Of a stretch of 64,000 nt of DNA, positions 16,842 to 25,415 are shown piece by piece (positions within the stretch are counted from its first letter, which is position 1; each line of letters begins with the position of its first letter). Both the position numbers and the translations under genes were made by a program. The DNA is from Iodobacter fluviatilis (GTDB taxonomy: Bacteria > Pseudomonadota > Gammaproteobacteria > Burkholderiales > Chitinibacteraceae): contig NZ_UGHR01000001.1 in the NCBI RefSeq assembly GCF_900451195.1, positions 1,364,001-1,428,000 of the forward strand, read 5' to 3'. The notes below the pieces were generated by a model, which worked only from the letters and a program-made list of their open reading frames with translations, searched no databases and had not been told where the DNA came from.

Positions 16842-17236
16842 CGCAACAAAGCCTGAATTAAAGCCAGACAGGCCTGCGCCTGATCGGCGGGCCATTCAAC
16901 GCTTAAATCGCGTTGACCTTGGCGAAGGTGCAAACGAATTGGTGCAGATGCTGGCGTTGGCGTATCAGCGATTTGGATCGGTATGAAGGTCAATGCTGGT
17001 GAGGCTGGAGATACGTCACGAGAATTCGTTAACGACGAAGACTCTGGATCTGTACTGCGGCGCGCATCGGCCAACCATTTATGCACGATGTTATCGTTGA
17101 GGTCATATTGGCGCGCGATGGCTGCGACTGAAACACCGGGTTGGTGACAAGCCGCCAGCACAGCGGACTTAAACTCGGGGCTGTGCTTGCGACGAGACCT
17201 GCGGGGTGTTGATTGAAGTGGGAGTATAGCGTCCAT
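16838..17236 (-). CDS. tnpA: IS66 Orf1 protein TnpA (copy 2)
   Basis: 132 residues from MDAILPLQSTPRRSRRK. Helix-turn-helix GVSVAAIARQYDLNDNIVHKW and the family C-terminal IRLHLRQGQRDLSVEWPA. Starts just inside the right terminal repeat. Intact. Confidence 0.85.
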   Translation of the reverse strand: MDAILPLQSTPRRSRRKHSPEFKSAVLAACHQPGVSVAAIARQYDLNDNIVHKWLADARRSTDPESSSLTNSRDVSPASPALTFIPIQIADTPTPASAPIRLHLRQGQRDLSVEWPADQAQACLALIQALLR

Positions 17237-17264
17237 GTGTCCACCTAAGTTTATCGTGGACACG

Positions 17265-17683
17265 ATCATCCCAAGGAACGATAACGCTATTCAACGTGGG
17301 TCGGCTGGATGCTTACACTGCAGCCAGACAGAGCAGCTCTAGTTTTCTCGTGGTTAAAGGAGTGTTGTCAGTTTTCAGCTCTGCAGCGTCCCGCTTGACT
17401 TCTCGCGTCGCGGGCATCTCAACAGACGATTTTCGTGCAGAGTTCGATTTGGATGCTGAGGTAATGCGGGGATGAAAAGGCATTCTGGCGTTCCTTTATA
17501 AAAATATGATCATAATTAAAAGCAAACAGAAGTTATTTTGCTAAATATAAAATAAATGTATTTAGTAATTAACTTACAGGCGAAAAATTCTAGATTGTTT
17601 TATTGGTTATTGATTGCAAAAAGCAATCGTATGCAGAAAAAAATTGCCCATGCGCGAACGTTTGCTAATTTGGGGGGCAAATC
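17265..17683. other. intergenic stretch between IS66 and the integrase remnant
   Basis: No supported gene. A plus-strand frame from GTG 17296 (MGRLDAYTAARQS..., about 59 codons, stop near 17474) is open but unrecognised. Its first 28 bases resemble, in inverted orientation around the IS66, the first 28 bases of the PA-like gene (about 21 of 28 identical). The right part (17500-17640) is AT-rich. Confidence 0.3.
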
Positions 17684-17962
17684 GTGCATGACCATAACAG
17701 TAAAAATATTCTTAGAAAAAAGATGACGCGGGCAGCGGTTAAAAGTTTTTTTCGTAAGATTTCTGCCTCAATTGACGCCCCAATTAGCTCTCATCGGTAT
17801 AGGCATACACTGGCCACTGTGTTGGTGAATAATGTTTCAAACATTCGGATTGCTCAAGAAATTTTGGGTCATTCAAGCATTGAGGTGACGGCGGGGTATG
17901 TTGAAGCTGATCACGCAACAATGGCTATGGCATTGAATAAAGCAAGCGCCATAATGGTTTGA
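17684..17962 (+). pseudogene. tyrosine recombinase/phage integrase, C-terminal fragment
   Basis: 92 residues with the catalytic C-terminal motifs: HRYRHTLAT (Arg and His), ILGHSSIEVT (His) and the nucleophile Tyr in AGYVEAD. The N-terminal DNA-binding half and first catalytic Arg are absent, so the gene is truncated. It lies 200 bp from a tRNA-Thr gene, the classical arrangement for an island integrase. Confidence 0.8.
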
Positions 17963-18158
17963 TGTCAGAAATATTACGGATTAAGTGCAAACAGATTTGC
18001 GTTCGTTTTTTAAATGGTATAGTATCCACGTCGTATTTTGCTGCTTACAGGGAGCTTGTGTAGTTGACGTCGAGCTATTCGCCGACCGACGCGACTGTGC
18101 AATGTTCATGTTTTTTTGGGTAGAAGAATTCTGAAATAACTAGTTATTGTGAAATAAC

Positions 18159-18234
18159 GCCGATGTAGCTCAGTTGGTAGAGCACCTGACTTGTAATCAG
18201 GGGGTCGCGAGTTCGATTCCTGCCGTCGGCACCA
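18159..18234 (+). tRNA. tRNA-Thr (anticodon UGU)
   Basis: 76 bases with a full cloverleaf: acceptor GCCGATG/CGTCGGC, D-arm AGCTCAGTTGGTAGAGC, anticodon stem CCTGA/TCAGG around the CTTGTAA loop (TGT), T-arm with GTTCGATTC, encoded CCA. The anticodon reads ACA codons (Thr). Confidence 0.96.
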
Positions 18235-18244
18235 AAGAATATAA

Positions 18245-18276
18245 GGGTTCCAGCATTTTAGCTGGAACCCTTTTTT
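18245..18276 (+). terminator. rho-independent terminator after tRNA-Thr
   Basis: Perfect 10-bp stem GGGTTCCAGC/GCTGGAACCC with loop ATTTTA, followed by six Ts. Confidence 0.93.
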
Positions 18277-18539
18277 CGTTTCACCCCAACATCATCCCAA
18301 CACTTTTTTCCTTCCCTTGTGTCGGATGTTTCGTGGCGCATTTACAATTGCCGTATTTGAGCGAAATCTACCGCTTCTGTTTAGACCTGCGTTAGCAAGG
18401 CGGGATAGGACGATGCAGTTTGGGGGGGGGCTGCTCTTGTGAGCTTTTTAATTTCATAAGTGTAAGAAGCCCCCCGTTATTAAATGTTTCTTCACCAGTA
18501 ATATCTCAGACGCATTCAAGCGGGATGCCGTGTTTGTCA

Positions 18540-19425
18540 AAAATATGGCGAAGCACTGTCAATAGACTGCTTTGTTGCTTGCATGAGCAAACCAGTCCCT
18601 ATCATGTACAAAACCACCAACTGACCAAGCTATCACGCAGCTTTGAAATCGCGTGGCGCACAGATGATTGGGTTTGATCCAAAGTTCAAATTGGTTGTCG
18701 AAGCAAGGGGTAAGTGAGTTCGGCCCCCTTCTCTCAGTGACGTGGCAATTTAGTTTTACCTCACCATCAAATGCCTATTGGGTCTCGCATTGCGCTAGGC
18801 AACTGGCATGTAGAAAGCTTATTGCGGTTCGCCAATATAGATTGGAAAGTCCTCGATTCCACCACGATTTCACGTCGACAAAAAACATTCAAAGTCATCA
18901 TTTAGCGCGACACAGCCTAGGTGGTTTGCATTGATTGCTGGATCGCACCGGAATCAAAATACTGGGTGAAGGGGGGGGGCAGAATATAGTCGGCAATAGT
19001 GCAAAGTTCACCTAGGCATCGATGCAGAAACCCTTGAGTCACCAATCATAAAATGGGCGATGCGCCCATCCTGCCAGAGTTGTTAAATCAGATCCTCGAA
19101 GCCGAGACAATTGCTGCGGTCTATGGCGCTTATGACGCGAAGGAGTGCCATAACGCGGTGCGGCGGCGGTCATCCCAACGCGGAAAAATGCGCAATTTAG
19201 GAATGAAAATACGACAGAAGCGAGGGGCAGAAATGCTGTCTTGAAGGCGCTCCTAGGGTTGGGCGATCTGGTCAAAATGGTCAGGCTATGATCGCCTCAG
19301 CTTGGCAGAAACCAAAATGTGCTGCTTCAAATTATGGGGTGAGCGGGTGATGGCGCGGTGTTTGATCGCCATATGGCGGAGCTGCAAGTGCGTGCCGCGT
19401 GTAACAACGCTTATCAGAGGTAATA
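18540..19425 (+). pseudogene. IS5-family transposase, heavily decayed
   Basis: Across several frames the typical order can be read: WFDPKFKLVVEARGK (about 18670), a FSD..IQF-like stretch (18730), LDWKV..TTISRRQKTFKVI (18835-18900), a GLH.L.D.TGIK.LGEG stretch (18925-18970) with a G9 run, HLGIDAETLE-like (19010), PELLNQI (19075), YDAKECHNAVRRRSSQRG (19130) and a C-terminal MARCFDRHMAELQVRAA (19350). Multiple stops and frameshifts make it non-functional. Both G runs (18422-18430, 18971-18979) lie in or beside this element. Confidence 0.7.
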
Positions 19426-19429
19426 GATA

Positions 19430-19691
19430 GAAAGCAAAGAAAATATTAATAGGTAAAGGGCGATCTCCTTTGTAGTTAATGAACCGTTTTTGAATATGAT
19501 CGTTTTTTGTAAGTAATTATATTATTTATTGTGTTTAATCAATAAAGCTACTTGTTTTTCATATTGTTGTTTATGAATTTTGGTCATTCCTATTGGATAA
19601 CACTTAAATATGTTTTCTTTATCATGGCTTTGTATTTCAGGTTGGCATGCTTGGATTTATTCTGGTGTTTTGTCGGATATCGGAGGTCGTA
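19430..19691. other. AT-rich intergenic region upstream of the 873-aa effector candidate
   Basis: No gene seen. The stretch is rich in A/T (19500-19630) and ends in GGAGG before ATG 19692, so it probably holds that gene's promoter, but I cannot name the elements. Confidence 0.4.
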
Positions 19692-22313
19692 ATGAGGGAA
19701 ATAAATAGGAGTACACAAGAGCCCGCAATAAATCATTCTCTTACTATAAAGCAATGCAAGAATGAAGCTGCTCCTATTGTGCGTCAAAATTCGGCCACAT
19801 TGCCTGTTGAGTTAAGTGCGGTTCATGCCGTGTCTATTCCTCAGGTCATTAGAGCTGAACCAGCAATGCTGATTAATGATAAAGCTCGTATTCAACGAGA
19901 TGTATTGTTGCAAGCTTTAAAGGGTATGGAGCGCACCCTGATGCAGCAATCTTATCCCTTGCCTCCAAATATCAAGCGTAGTTTTTTATTTTTGCGTGGG
20001 TCAACGAGTCAAACCTTACAAACCAAACCGCAGATTGAGCTCATATCACTTATTAAAGAGCTACATTCTAAAAGCGAGCAGGTGCTTGATATTAAAGAGT
20101 GTGCAATGTTATCGCTGCAAATGGAGCGATTGGCTCGCTTATTGCCTGTAAAAGGTTTTTTGCCGGAATTAAGCCAGCGCTTGGGTGTATTAGGGTGTGC
20201 TGCTTGGGCTGAGCAGGCAAGAGAGGTAGCTGAGCAGCAATTGTTGCATCAGTTTAAAGCTTTTGATCAACCAGGCACGAGTCGTGATCGGCGGGGAGGC
20301 GTGTCGGTGGGGGCCGGATTTGGGCTGGGTGGAGGGGCGAAAGCGAAGGTTGGCTTAGACTTTTTGTGGGCTAAAGGGATGGACAACGATGATGAGGGTT
20401 TCGTTTTTCAGAATAAGTCCTTTTCGTTGGCTGCCAGTGCAGGGGCCAAGCTTGGATTGAGTGGTGTTGCAACGGTAGGCGCGAGCCTTAAAGGCAAAAC
20501 ACAGGTGCTTCACTTTCGTGAATATAGTAGTGCTAAAGCGTTTGTTCATATGAATGCAGATCAATTGCAGCATGCATCGCGCCGTGAAACGTTGAAACAA
20601 GGATCTCGCACCATTATTGGTGCTTTATTAAAGCTGATTGGTAAAGTGCATGGTAATGAGCTGCAGGCTTATAAGCAGCTGCAGCTGCAAGTAGTGAATC
20701 AGCAACAAAGACTTTCAGTGCTGTTGGGTATGGTAGGGACTCCGACTTATTCAGAAGGCCTACCTGGCCCCTCGCAGCAACAAGCAGGAACAGGCAATGT
20801 TTATAGCGTAAAGGGGAGCGCGGGGGTGCGAGCTGATATGGATGCGGTTCGTGCAGGGGCTGGCGCTCAAATAAATATAGAAAAGATTATGATTCAGGCG
20901 GAATCGCAAACGCCATTTTGGGACAAGCTTAAAGATGGGGATGGCAAGGTGGCTGTGGATGAGACGATTGCTCACCAGCGCCTAAATTCACTAAATGAAA
21001 AGTGTCTAAGTATGTTAGGTGAGGATAGAAACCGTAAACCCCTATCCCGGTTATTAGCGTTAGCTGATGCGTCTGCAGAAAATATAAGTGATATTGATGA
21101 AGTAAATAACTTGCCCGTTAAGACACTGCATCAAACGCTTCATGTTTTGGAGGCCGAATTTGATCATTACTGTGCCGTAATTCAGCAGCGGGATATGAGT
21201 AAACCTCATTTAAAAGTGAATGTGATTGAGGATTCTATTGCAAGTAGTTGGCAAGGAAAGGGGAGAGAAGAGGTATTTGCCAATATGGCACTGTGTCATG
21301 CTGTGCTGGGTAGCGCTCTGCTAAAAAAGCAACAGCCAATGGATGATGTTAATCGTCTTGTCGCTCGGCTTCATAAACCACCCGTTAAGCATAATTCAGC
21401 TCGTTTGCTACAGCTCTCTAGTTTTTGCGACAAGCTTAATTTAGAAATTCGTGATCGCAGTTATGTGCTTGATATTGGGGGGGGTATGGGGGCTTTGGGG
21501 GTGAAAGTAGAAGCCTCATTAACCGAACGTGAGCGAATTCATCACAATCCAGTGCGAGATGGTGAATACAAAGACTTGCGTATTACTGTGAGTGGTAGTT
21601 TGGGAAAAGCTTTGCCCTTAGATGGGCTATTAGCGGATTTACTGCCTGCATTACAGGCCCAAGGGCTGGGCGCTGCTGATCTTGAAAGTATGACTGCTGG
21701 GCTAGGGCCAGAATTGAGCGCGGGAACGACGTTGTTGTTACGTTTTTATAAACCGCGTTATCAAATGCTCAAGGAGTTTCCTGCAGAGGCTGCAGCTTAT
21801 CGTTTGCAATTCTTGCGTGTGAGCCAGTCTTGGGATGTAGCGATGGCCTTGTCAGGAAGCGTACCCGTACAGCCAGGGGTAAGTGCAGAACTAGGCCTGA
21901 CGCTAGGGGAGAGCGGTTCTACTGTTTTGCTGGAGCGCTGGGGAAGTAAAACTTTGAGCGGGCCAATGATGCACTATTTTCATTTGCGCCAAGTAGAAGA
22001 GTTGGATGAACGCTGGAAGACTTTATGCACAGCGCAGCATGAACCATTACAAAAACTCTTTAGCCAGCTAGCTGATCCAAATAGCCCTGTGCATGCTGAA
22101 GCTGCATATTTTCTGCGGCAGCAAGAACAAGAGGGTGAATTAACACTAACAAATCAATTTTTCTCCGCGATGACACAATTTAAACAAACAGATGTACATT
22201 CCTTTAACTTGGCTAAAGATGCCTTGGATGCTTTTTTAGAGCGCCAATATCCGCTATGGCAGCTGCAAAAAGGTTCGTCATCTGTTATTCAAGAACAGCA
22301 GCTGAAATATTAG
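19692..22313 (+). CDS. large T3SS effector candidate with two Gly-rich segments
   Basis: 873 residues from ATG 19692, chosen for GGAGG five bases upstream. The longer frame to 19647 has no ribosome site. No signal peptide. The N-terminal about 60 residues are Ser/Thr/Gln-rich and look unstructured, as in secreted effectors. Two Gly/Ala/Ser-rich alternating stretches (SVGAGFGLGGGAKAKVG about residues 205-225 with continuation to 280, and YVLDIGGGMGALGVKVEASL about 605-625) look like a repeated beta-rich fold. A third, weaker one follows (LSGSVPVQPGVSAELGLTLG, about 720-745). The helices between them are amphipathic. I recognise no named family. Role as an effector is inferred from location and the lack of housekeeping features. 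Confidence 0.55.
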   Translation: MREINRSTQEPAINHSLTIKQCKNEAAPIVRQNSATLPVELSAVHAVSIPQVIRAEPAMLINDKARIQRDVLLQALKGMERTLMQQSYPLPPNIKRSFLFLRGSTSQTLQTKPQIELISLIKELHSKSEQVLDIKECAMLSLQMERLARLLPVKGFLPELSQRLGVLGCAAWAEQAREVAEQQLLHQFKAFDQPGTSRDRRGGVSVGAGFGLGGGAKAKVGLDFLWAKGMDNDDEGFVFQNKSFSLAASAGAKLGLSGVATVGASLKGKTQVLHFREYSSAKAFVHMNADQLQHASRRETLKQGSRTIIGALLKLIGKVHGNELQAYKQLQLQVVNQQQRLSVLLGMVGTPTYSEGLPGPSQQQAGTGNVYSVKGSAGVRADMDAVRAGAGAQINIEKIMIQAESQTPFWDKLKDGDGKVAVDETIAHQRLNSLNEKCLSMLGEDRNRKPLSRLLALADASAENISDIDEVNNLPVKTLHQTLHVLEAEFDHYCAVIQQRDMSKPHLKVNVIEDSIASSWQGKGREEVFANMALCHAVLGSALLKKQQPMDDVNRLVARLHKPPVKHNSARLLQLSSFCDKLNLEIRDRSYVLDIGGGMGALGVKVEASLTERERIHHNPVRDGEYKDLRITVSGSLGKALPLDGLLADLLPALQAQGLGAADLESMTAGLGPELSAGTTLLLRFYKPRYQMLKEFPAEAAAYRLQFLRVSQSWDVAMALSGSVPVQPGVSAELGLTLGESGSTVLLERWGSKTLSGPMMHYFHLRQVEELDERWKTLCTAQHEPLQKLFSQLADPNSPVHAEAAYFLRQQEQEGELTLTNQFFSAMTQFKQTDVHSFNLAKDALDAFLERQYPLWQLQKGSSSVIQEQQLKY

Positions 22314-22711
22314 TTTATTAAATTAACCTAATTAATCCCAATTGTTCAATTCCATCAACGAAACACAATGAATCTAAACCGAGTCATTTTTGTTGGAGCC
22401 AAACACTGCAAACAATAAAACAATAACCGCACGCAAGAACGCTGTGGAATTCCCGAAATATTTGTTTTAAAAACAAAAGTTAATTTATCAATGGCCCAGT
22501 CAACTTTTTTGCAGAGTGCGCATAGCCCACAGGCCGAGCGTTTGCTGGGTATTGATTATAATTTCGCGAAAGCCGATAAGATGTGATTAGTCTATTTTTA
22601 TCCTGTTTAGTGCAGCTCAATTACAAACAAAAGTAAAGGAGCGAATTCTGAAAGCGTGCTGATCCATCATAAGAAATGATGAATCCTTTTTACCCATAAT
22701 TGAGCCTTATT
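22314..22711. other. intergenic stretch with one 31-codon frame
   Basis: No recognised gene. A short plus-strand frame at 22491-22586 (MAQSTFLQSAHSPQAERLLG..., 31 aa) looks like it could be the remnant of a coding region. Otherwise AT-rich, unexplained. Confidence 0.3.
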
Positions 22712-23362
22712 ATGACAATTTCAGCACCATCAAATGCCCCTTATCAATCAATAAGGGCGATGTGGGAACCGAAAGCTACCGCCCTTCCCGAACAAAAAGC
22801 ACAGCGCCTCACGGGTTCACTCGTTACATTGCGCTCCTCACCTAAAGAATTATCTGTACCAGAAAAAACCATCTCTGAGCAGCTAAAAGACACGCTATCA
22901 GCTACAAAAAAAACCAGCAAACCTCCCGTGGGTGAGAATATACAAAGGCTAATGGACAACAAAGCATTCAAAGATGCATTAGAAAACACAGCAGGGAAAA
23001 AAACGCCTAAAAAAATGCCTGTTACTGTCCATGCGTTGCAAAAAGTACCGTCTGCCACTGCCGAAACCACCCAAGCTACGACTACCTTGGCAGCAAGCAA
23101 TTCGATTAATCAGAGTGCGCCATTTCTGCAAGCGCCACCTCCACCTCCTCCGATGCCCCCAGTAACAAAACCTGTTGCTGGCGAGACTAGACAGTGGGCC
23201 ACAATTATTCCGGCAGGGAAAGATCAGATTCAAACATTACTTGATGTCAATAAATCTACTCGTAAGAATATTGTTAAAAGAGATGACAAAGAAGTATCTA
23301 TGATGAGCGAATTACAAGAAATCTTATCTAAACGTCAGCGGTCCTCTACCCTATCCGACTAA
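22712..23362 (+). CDS. small proline-rich T3SS effector candidate
   Basis: 216 residues from ATG 22712; the frame from TTG 22700 is not preferred. No clear ribosome site. Lys/Thr/Ser-rich and probably disordered to about residue 145, then APPPPPPMPPVTKP, a Trp-containing stretch (RQWATIIPAGKDQIQ), and a C-terminal LQEILSKRQRSS helix. The layout (polyproline, Trp, basic amphipathic helix) mirrors the last 75 residues of the 5577 protein, so the two probably share a host-binding module. Family unknown. Confidence 0.6.
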   Translation: MTISAPSNAPYQSIRAMWEPKATALPEQKAQRLTGSLVTLRSSPKELSVPEKTISEQLKDTLSATKKTSKPPVGENIQRLMDNKAFKDALENTAGKKTPKKMPVTVHALQKVPSATAETTQATTTLAASNSINQSAPFLQAPPPPPPMPPVTKPVAGETRQWATIIPAGKDQIQTLLDVNKSTRKNIVKRDDKEVSMMSELQEILSKRQRSSTLSD

Positions 23363-23840
23363 CTATTTTCGCTGTCTCGTGGGGTGGGCTGATTGTTTAA
23401 CTGGCTGAAGTCGCTCGTGAATTCGATAATTAGCCCCAATCGGAAGTTCTTTGACCTTATGCCGATATAGCGTCTTTTGCCATTGGCAGGTCGCTCATAC
23501 GGTTATTTTAAATGGTCATCTGGCACTGTCGTACAGGTACCTAGGTGCAAGCAGCTATGCGATGAAGCGGGCATGAAGCTTTTGCATGTAATCACTTTCA
23601 AATAAGTTTGTTTCTTACTTTTTTATCACGCTTATTAAAGCAATCCTGCTCTTCGTTGAGTAAGAGGCATGATTAGGAAAATTAAATAAGCCCATTTAGG
23701 TGGAAGCAAAACTTATAGTGTTGTGCTTGCTTAAAATAAATGAAGGAGGAATATTATTAATTTATATATTTCTGCTTTAGTTAATGCATTGTAAATATTA
23801 ATATTTTTATGAAGTGGTTAAACTGTATTGGAAGGTTAAG
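23363..23840. other. intergenic stretch, no gene seen
   Basis: About 480 bases of mixed composition turning AT-rich after 23690. GGAGGAATATTATTAA at 23742-23757 resembles a ribosome site but no long frame follows it directly. Nothing else supported. Confidence 0.35.
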
Positions 23841-25028
23841 ATGAAAGTTGATAACGATAATTTTGCAATAAATAGCCAATATTCTAAATATTCAGAAACT
23901 GGTGGTATTAGTAAAACGATAAATAAAAGTATTGCTGTGAGTCGTATTGCTAATATAAGTAATTCTGCATACAAGATATTTAATTCCATTGATTTGGCTG
24001 TGCCGCAGTCATTTTTTAAAAAGAGTAATACGTGCACAGGTAATACATTAAGGAGTAGACCTCATGAAATGGAGTTTATTTCAAAAATTAAGCATGATGA
24101 GAATTTTAATAATAATAGTAAAACATTGAAAGAATCTTGGGCTGCTGCATTGATTTTGAAAAATCCTAGGGTATTTAGTGATACTGTAAATAAAGTATTG
24201 AAGAAGATTGATAGTTTTTATCCATTAGGTATGGGGTTATCTGCTGGTGAACAAGATTTCAAAACACGAATGGGCGATGATGTTAGTAAGATAGGTCAAT
24301 TTGCGCGCATAGAGAGAAATGAAATAGCATCTATTTTTAAAAATGAATGTGATGACTCAGTCACATTTACTAAGAAAATATTATTAGTAAAAGCTTTTGG
24401 GGCATTTTTAATAGATTTTGTCCTGAAAAAACCAGATTTTTATGGTTTTTTGAATGCAGGCAATAATGATTTATCATCTACTATTTCTTCATCTCTAAAA
24501 AAATACAAAATAGATGAGTTCTTTGATGTGCGTGGGCGTACAGGAAATATTAAATATACTCCACGTAACGATTTAGGAATTACTGATGAAAAACAGTTAA
24601 ATAGTTTTACTGCGGAAATGAAGGATTTTCTGCTTATGCCGGATCTTGCTCATGATCGTCCTTTGTTTAGAACTCGCCTTCAGGACAAATCTGCGAGCAG
24701 AGGAGGAATAGAGCTATCTCCATTTGTTAATAGTCAGTTTGATGAAGATAATCCACTTATTGGTGCTATATCAGGCTCCACCTGTTGCATCATGGTGGCT
24801 GCAAATGTTCTTTGCCCTGATTTATCTGAAAATGAGAAAAATGACTTAGCAATTGCAGCAGTAGCCCTACTTGTTGGTGGTGGCTACCATTCTGTTAATG
24901 AAGTTTTATCTGTTGCTTCACCGAATATGAATTTACAGGAAGAAATAAAGGCCAGAATGTCAGAAGCAGGAGAAATGGGGGCTTATATTCGTGCAAAATC
25001 ATTATTGGATCATGAATTAGTTAATTAA
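23841..25028 (+). CDS. AT-rich effector candidate with conserved-looking Cys/His C-terminal region
   Basis: 395 residues from ATG 23841 (AGGTTAAG just upstream). The frame extends to 23814 without support. Base and codon use is markedly AT-rich (Asn, Lys, Ile abundant) compared with the secretion genes, a sign of separate acquisition. N-terminal about 80 residues are Ser/Asn-rich. The C-terminal half has a compact region: DRPLFRTRLQD, GGIELSPFVNSQFDE, ISGSTCCIMVAAN and LVGGGYHSVNEVLSVA. The SGSTCC and GGGYHSVNE stretches, with Cys and His, could form an enzyme active site. I do not recognise the family. Effector role inferred from location. Confidence 0.5.
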   Translation: MKVDNDNFAINSQYSKYSETGGISKTINKSIAVSRIANISNSAYKIFNSIDLAVPQSFFKKSNTCTGNTLRSRPHEMEFISKIKHDENFNNNSKTLKESWAAALILKNPRVFSDTVNKVLKKIDSFYPLGMGLSAGEQDFKTRMGDDVSKIGQFARIERNEIASIFKNECDDSVTFTKKILLVKAFGAFLIDFVLKKPDFYGFLNAGNNDLSSTISSSLKKYKIDEFFDVRGRTGNIKYTPRNDLGITDEKQLNSFTAEMKDFLLMPDLAHDRPLFRTRLQDKSASRGGIELSPFVNSQFDEDNPLIGAISGSTCCIMVAANVLCPDLSENEKNDLAIAAVALLVGGGYHSVNEVLSVASPNMNLQEEIKARMSEAGEMGAYIRAKSLLDHELVN

Positions 25029-25415
25029 AGAATTTAAATTAACTTAAAAGGTGCCTCTCTTTATTTGAAGGATATTTAGTTTTATTGCTAAAGCTATTAA
25101 TTGATATTTCGCTTAATATAGAGGATATTAAAATTTTTTTAGCTAGTTAATTTTGAAAAATGCATATTGAAGTAGAATTATTTATAGAGTTGCAAACTGA
25201 TTGGTGCTAAAAAAATCTTTTTTTCTGTGCTGAGATAATTTAAATAGGAAACATCTTAGTTTATTTAAGATGAGTTTTGTTTTATCGCATTAATATCTTC
25301 GGGGGTATCTGTTATTTGAGAATAAGAAATGAAGTGGTAATTTGTTAGATAAGGGGGGGGGTGAAGTTTTTATTGATCACATGAAGTGATAAAACTGTTA
25401 TTTGAGGGATTTTTT
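25029..25415. other. AT-rich intergenic region with a G9 tract
   Basis: No gene seen. A run of nine Gs (25353-25361) lies 55 bp before the kinase-like gene and could vary its expression by slippage. Otherwise long A/T tracts. Confidence 0.45.

Larger units (their letters stand above)
14889..17264 (-). mobile_element. IS66-family element (copy 2)
   Basis: Terminal inverted repeats CGTGTCCAC (14889-14897) and GTGGACACG (17256-17264) enclose tnpA, tnpB and a frameshifted tnpC on the minus strand. The left end runs into the first codons of the PA-like toxin gene. I see no 8-bp target duplication: the flanks are GCGTCCAG and ATCATCCC. Confidence 0.85.
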
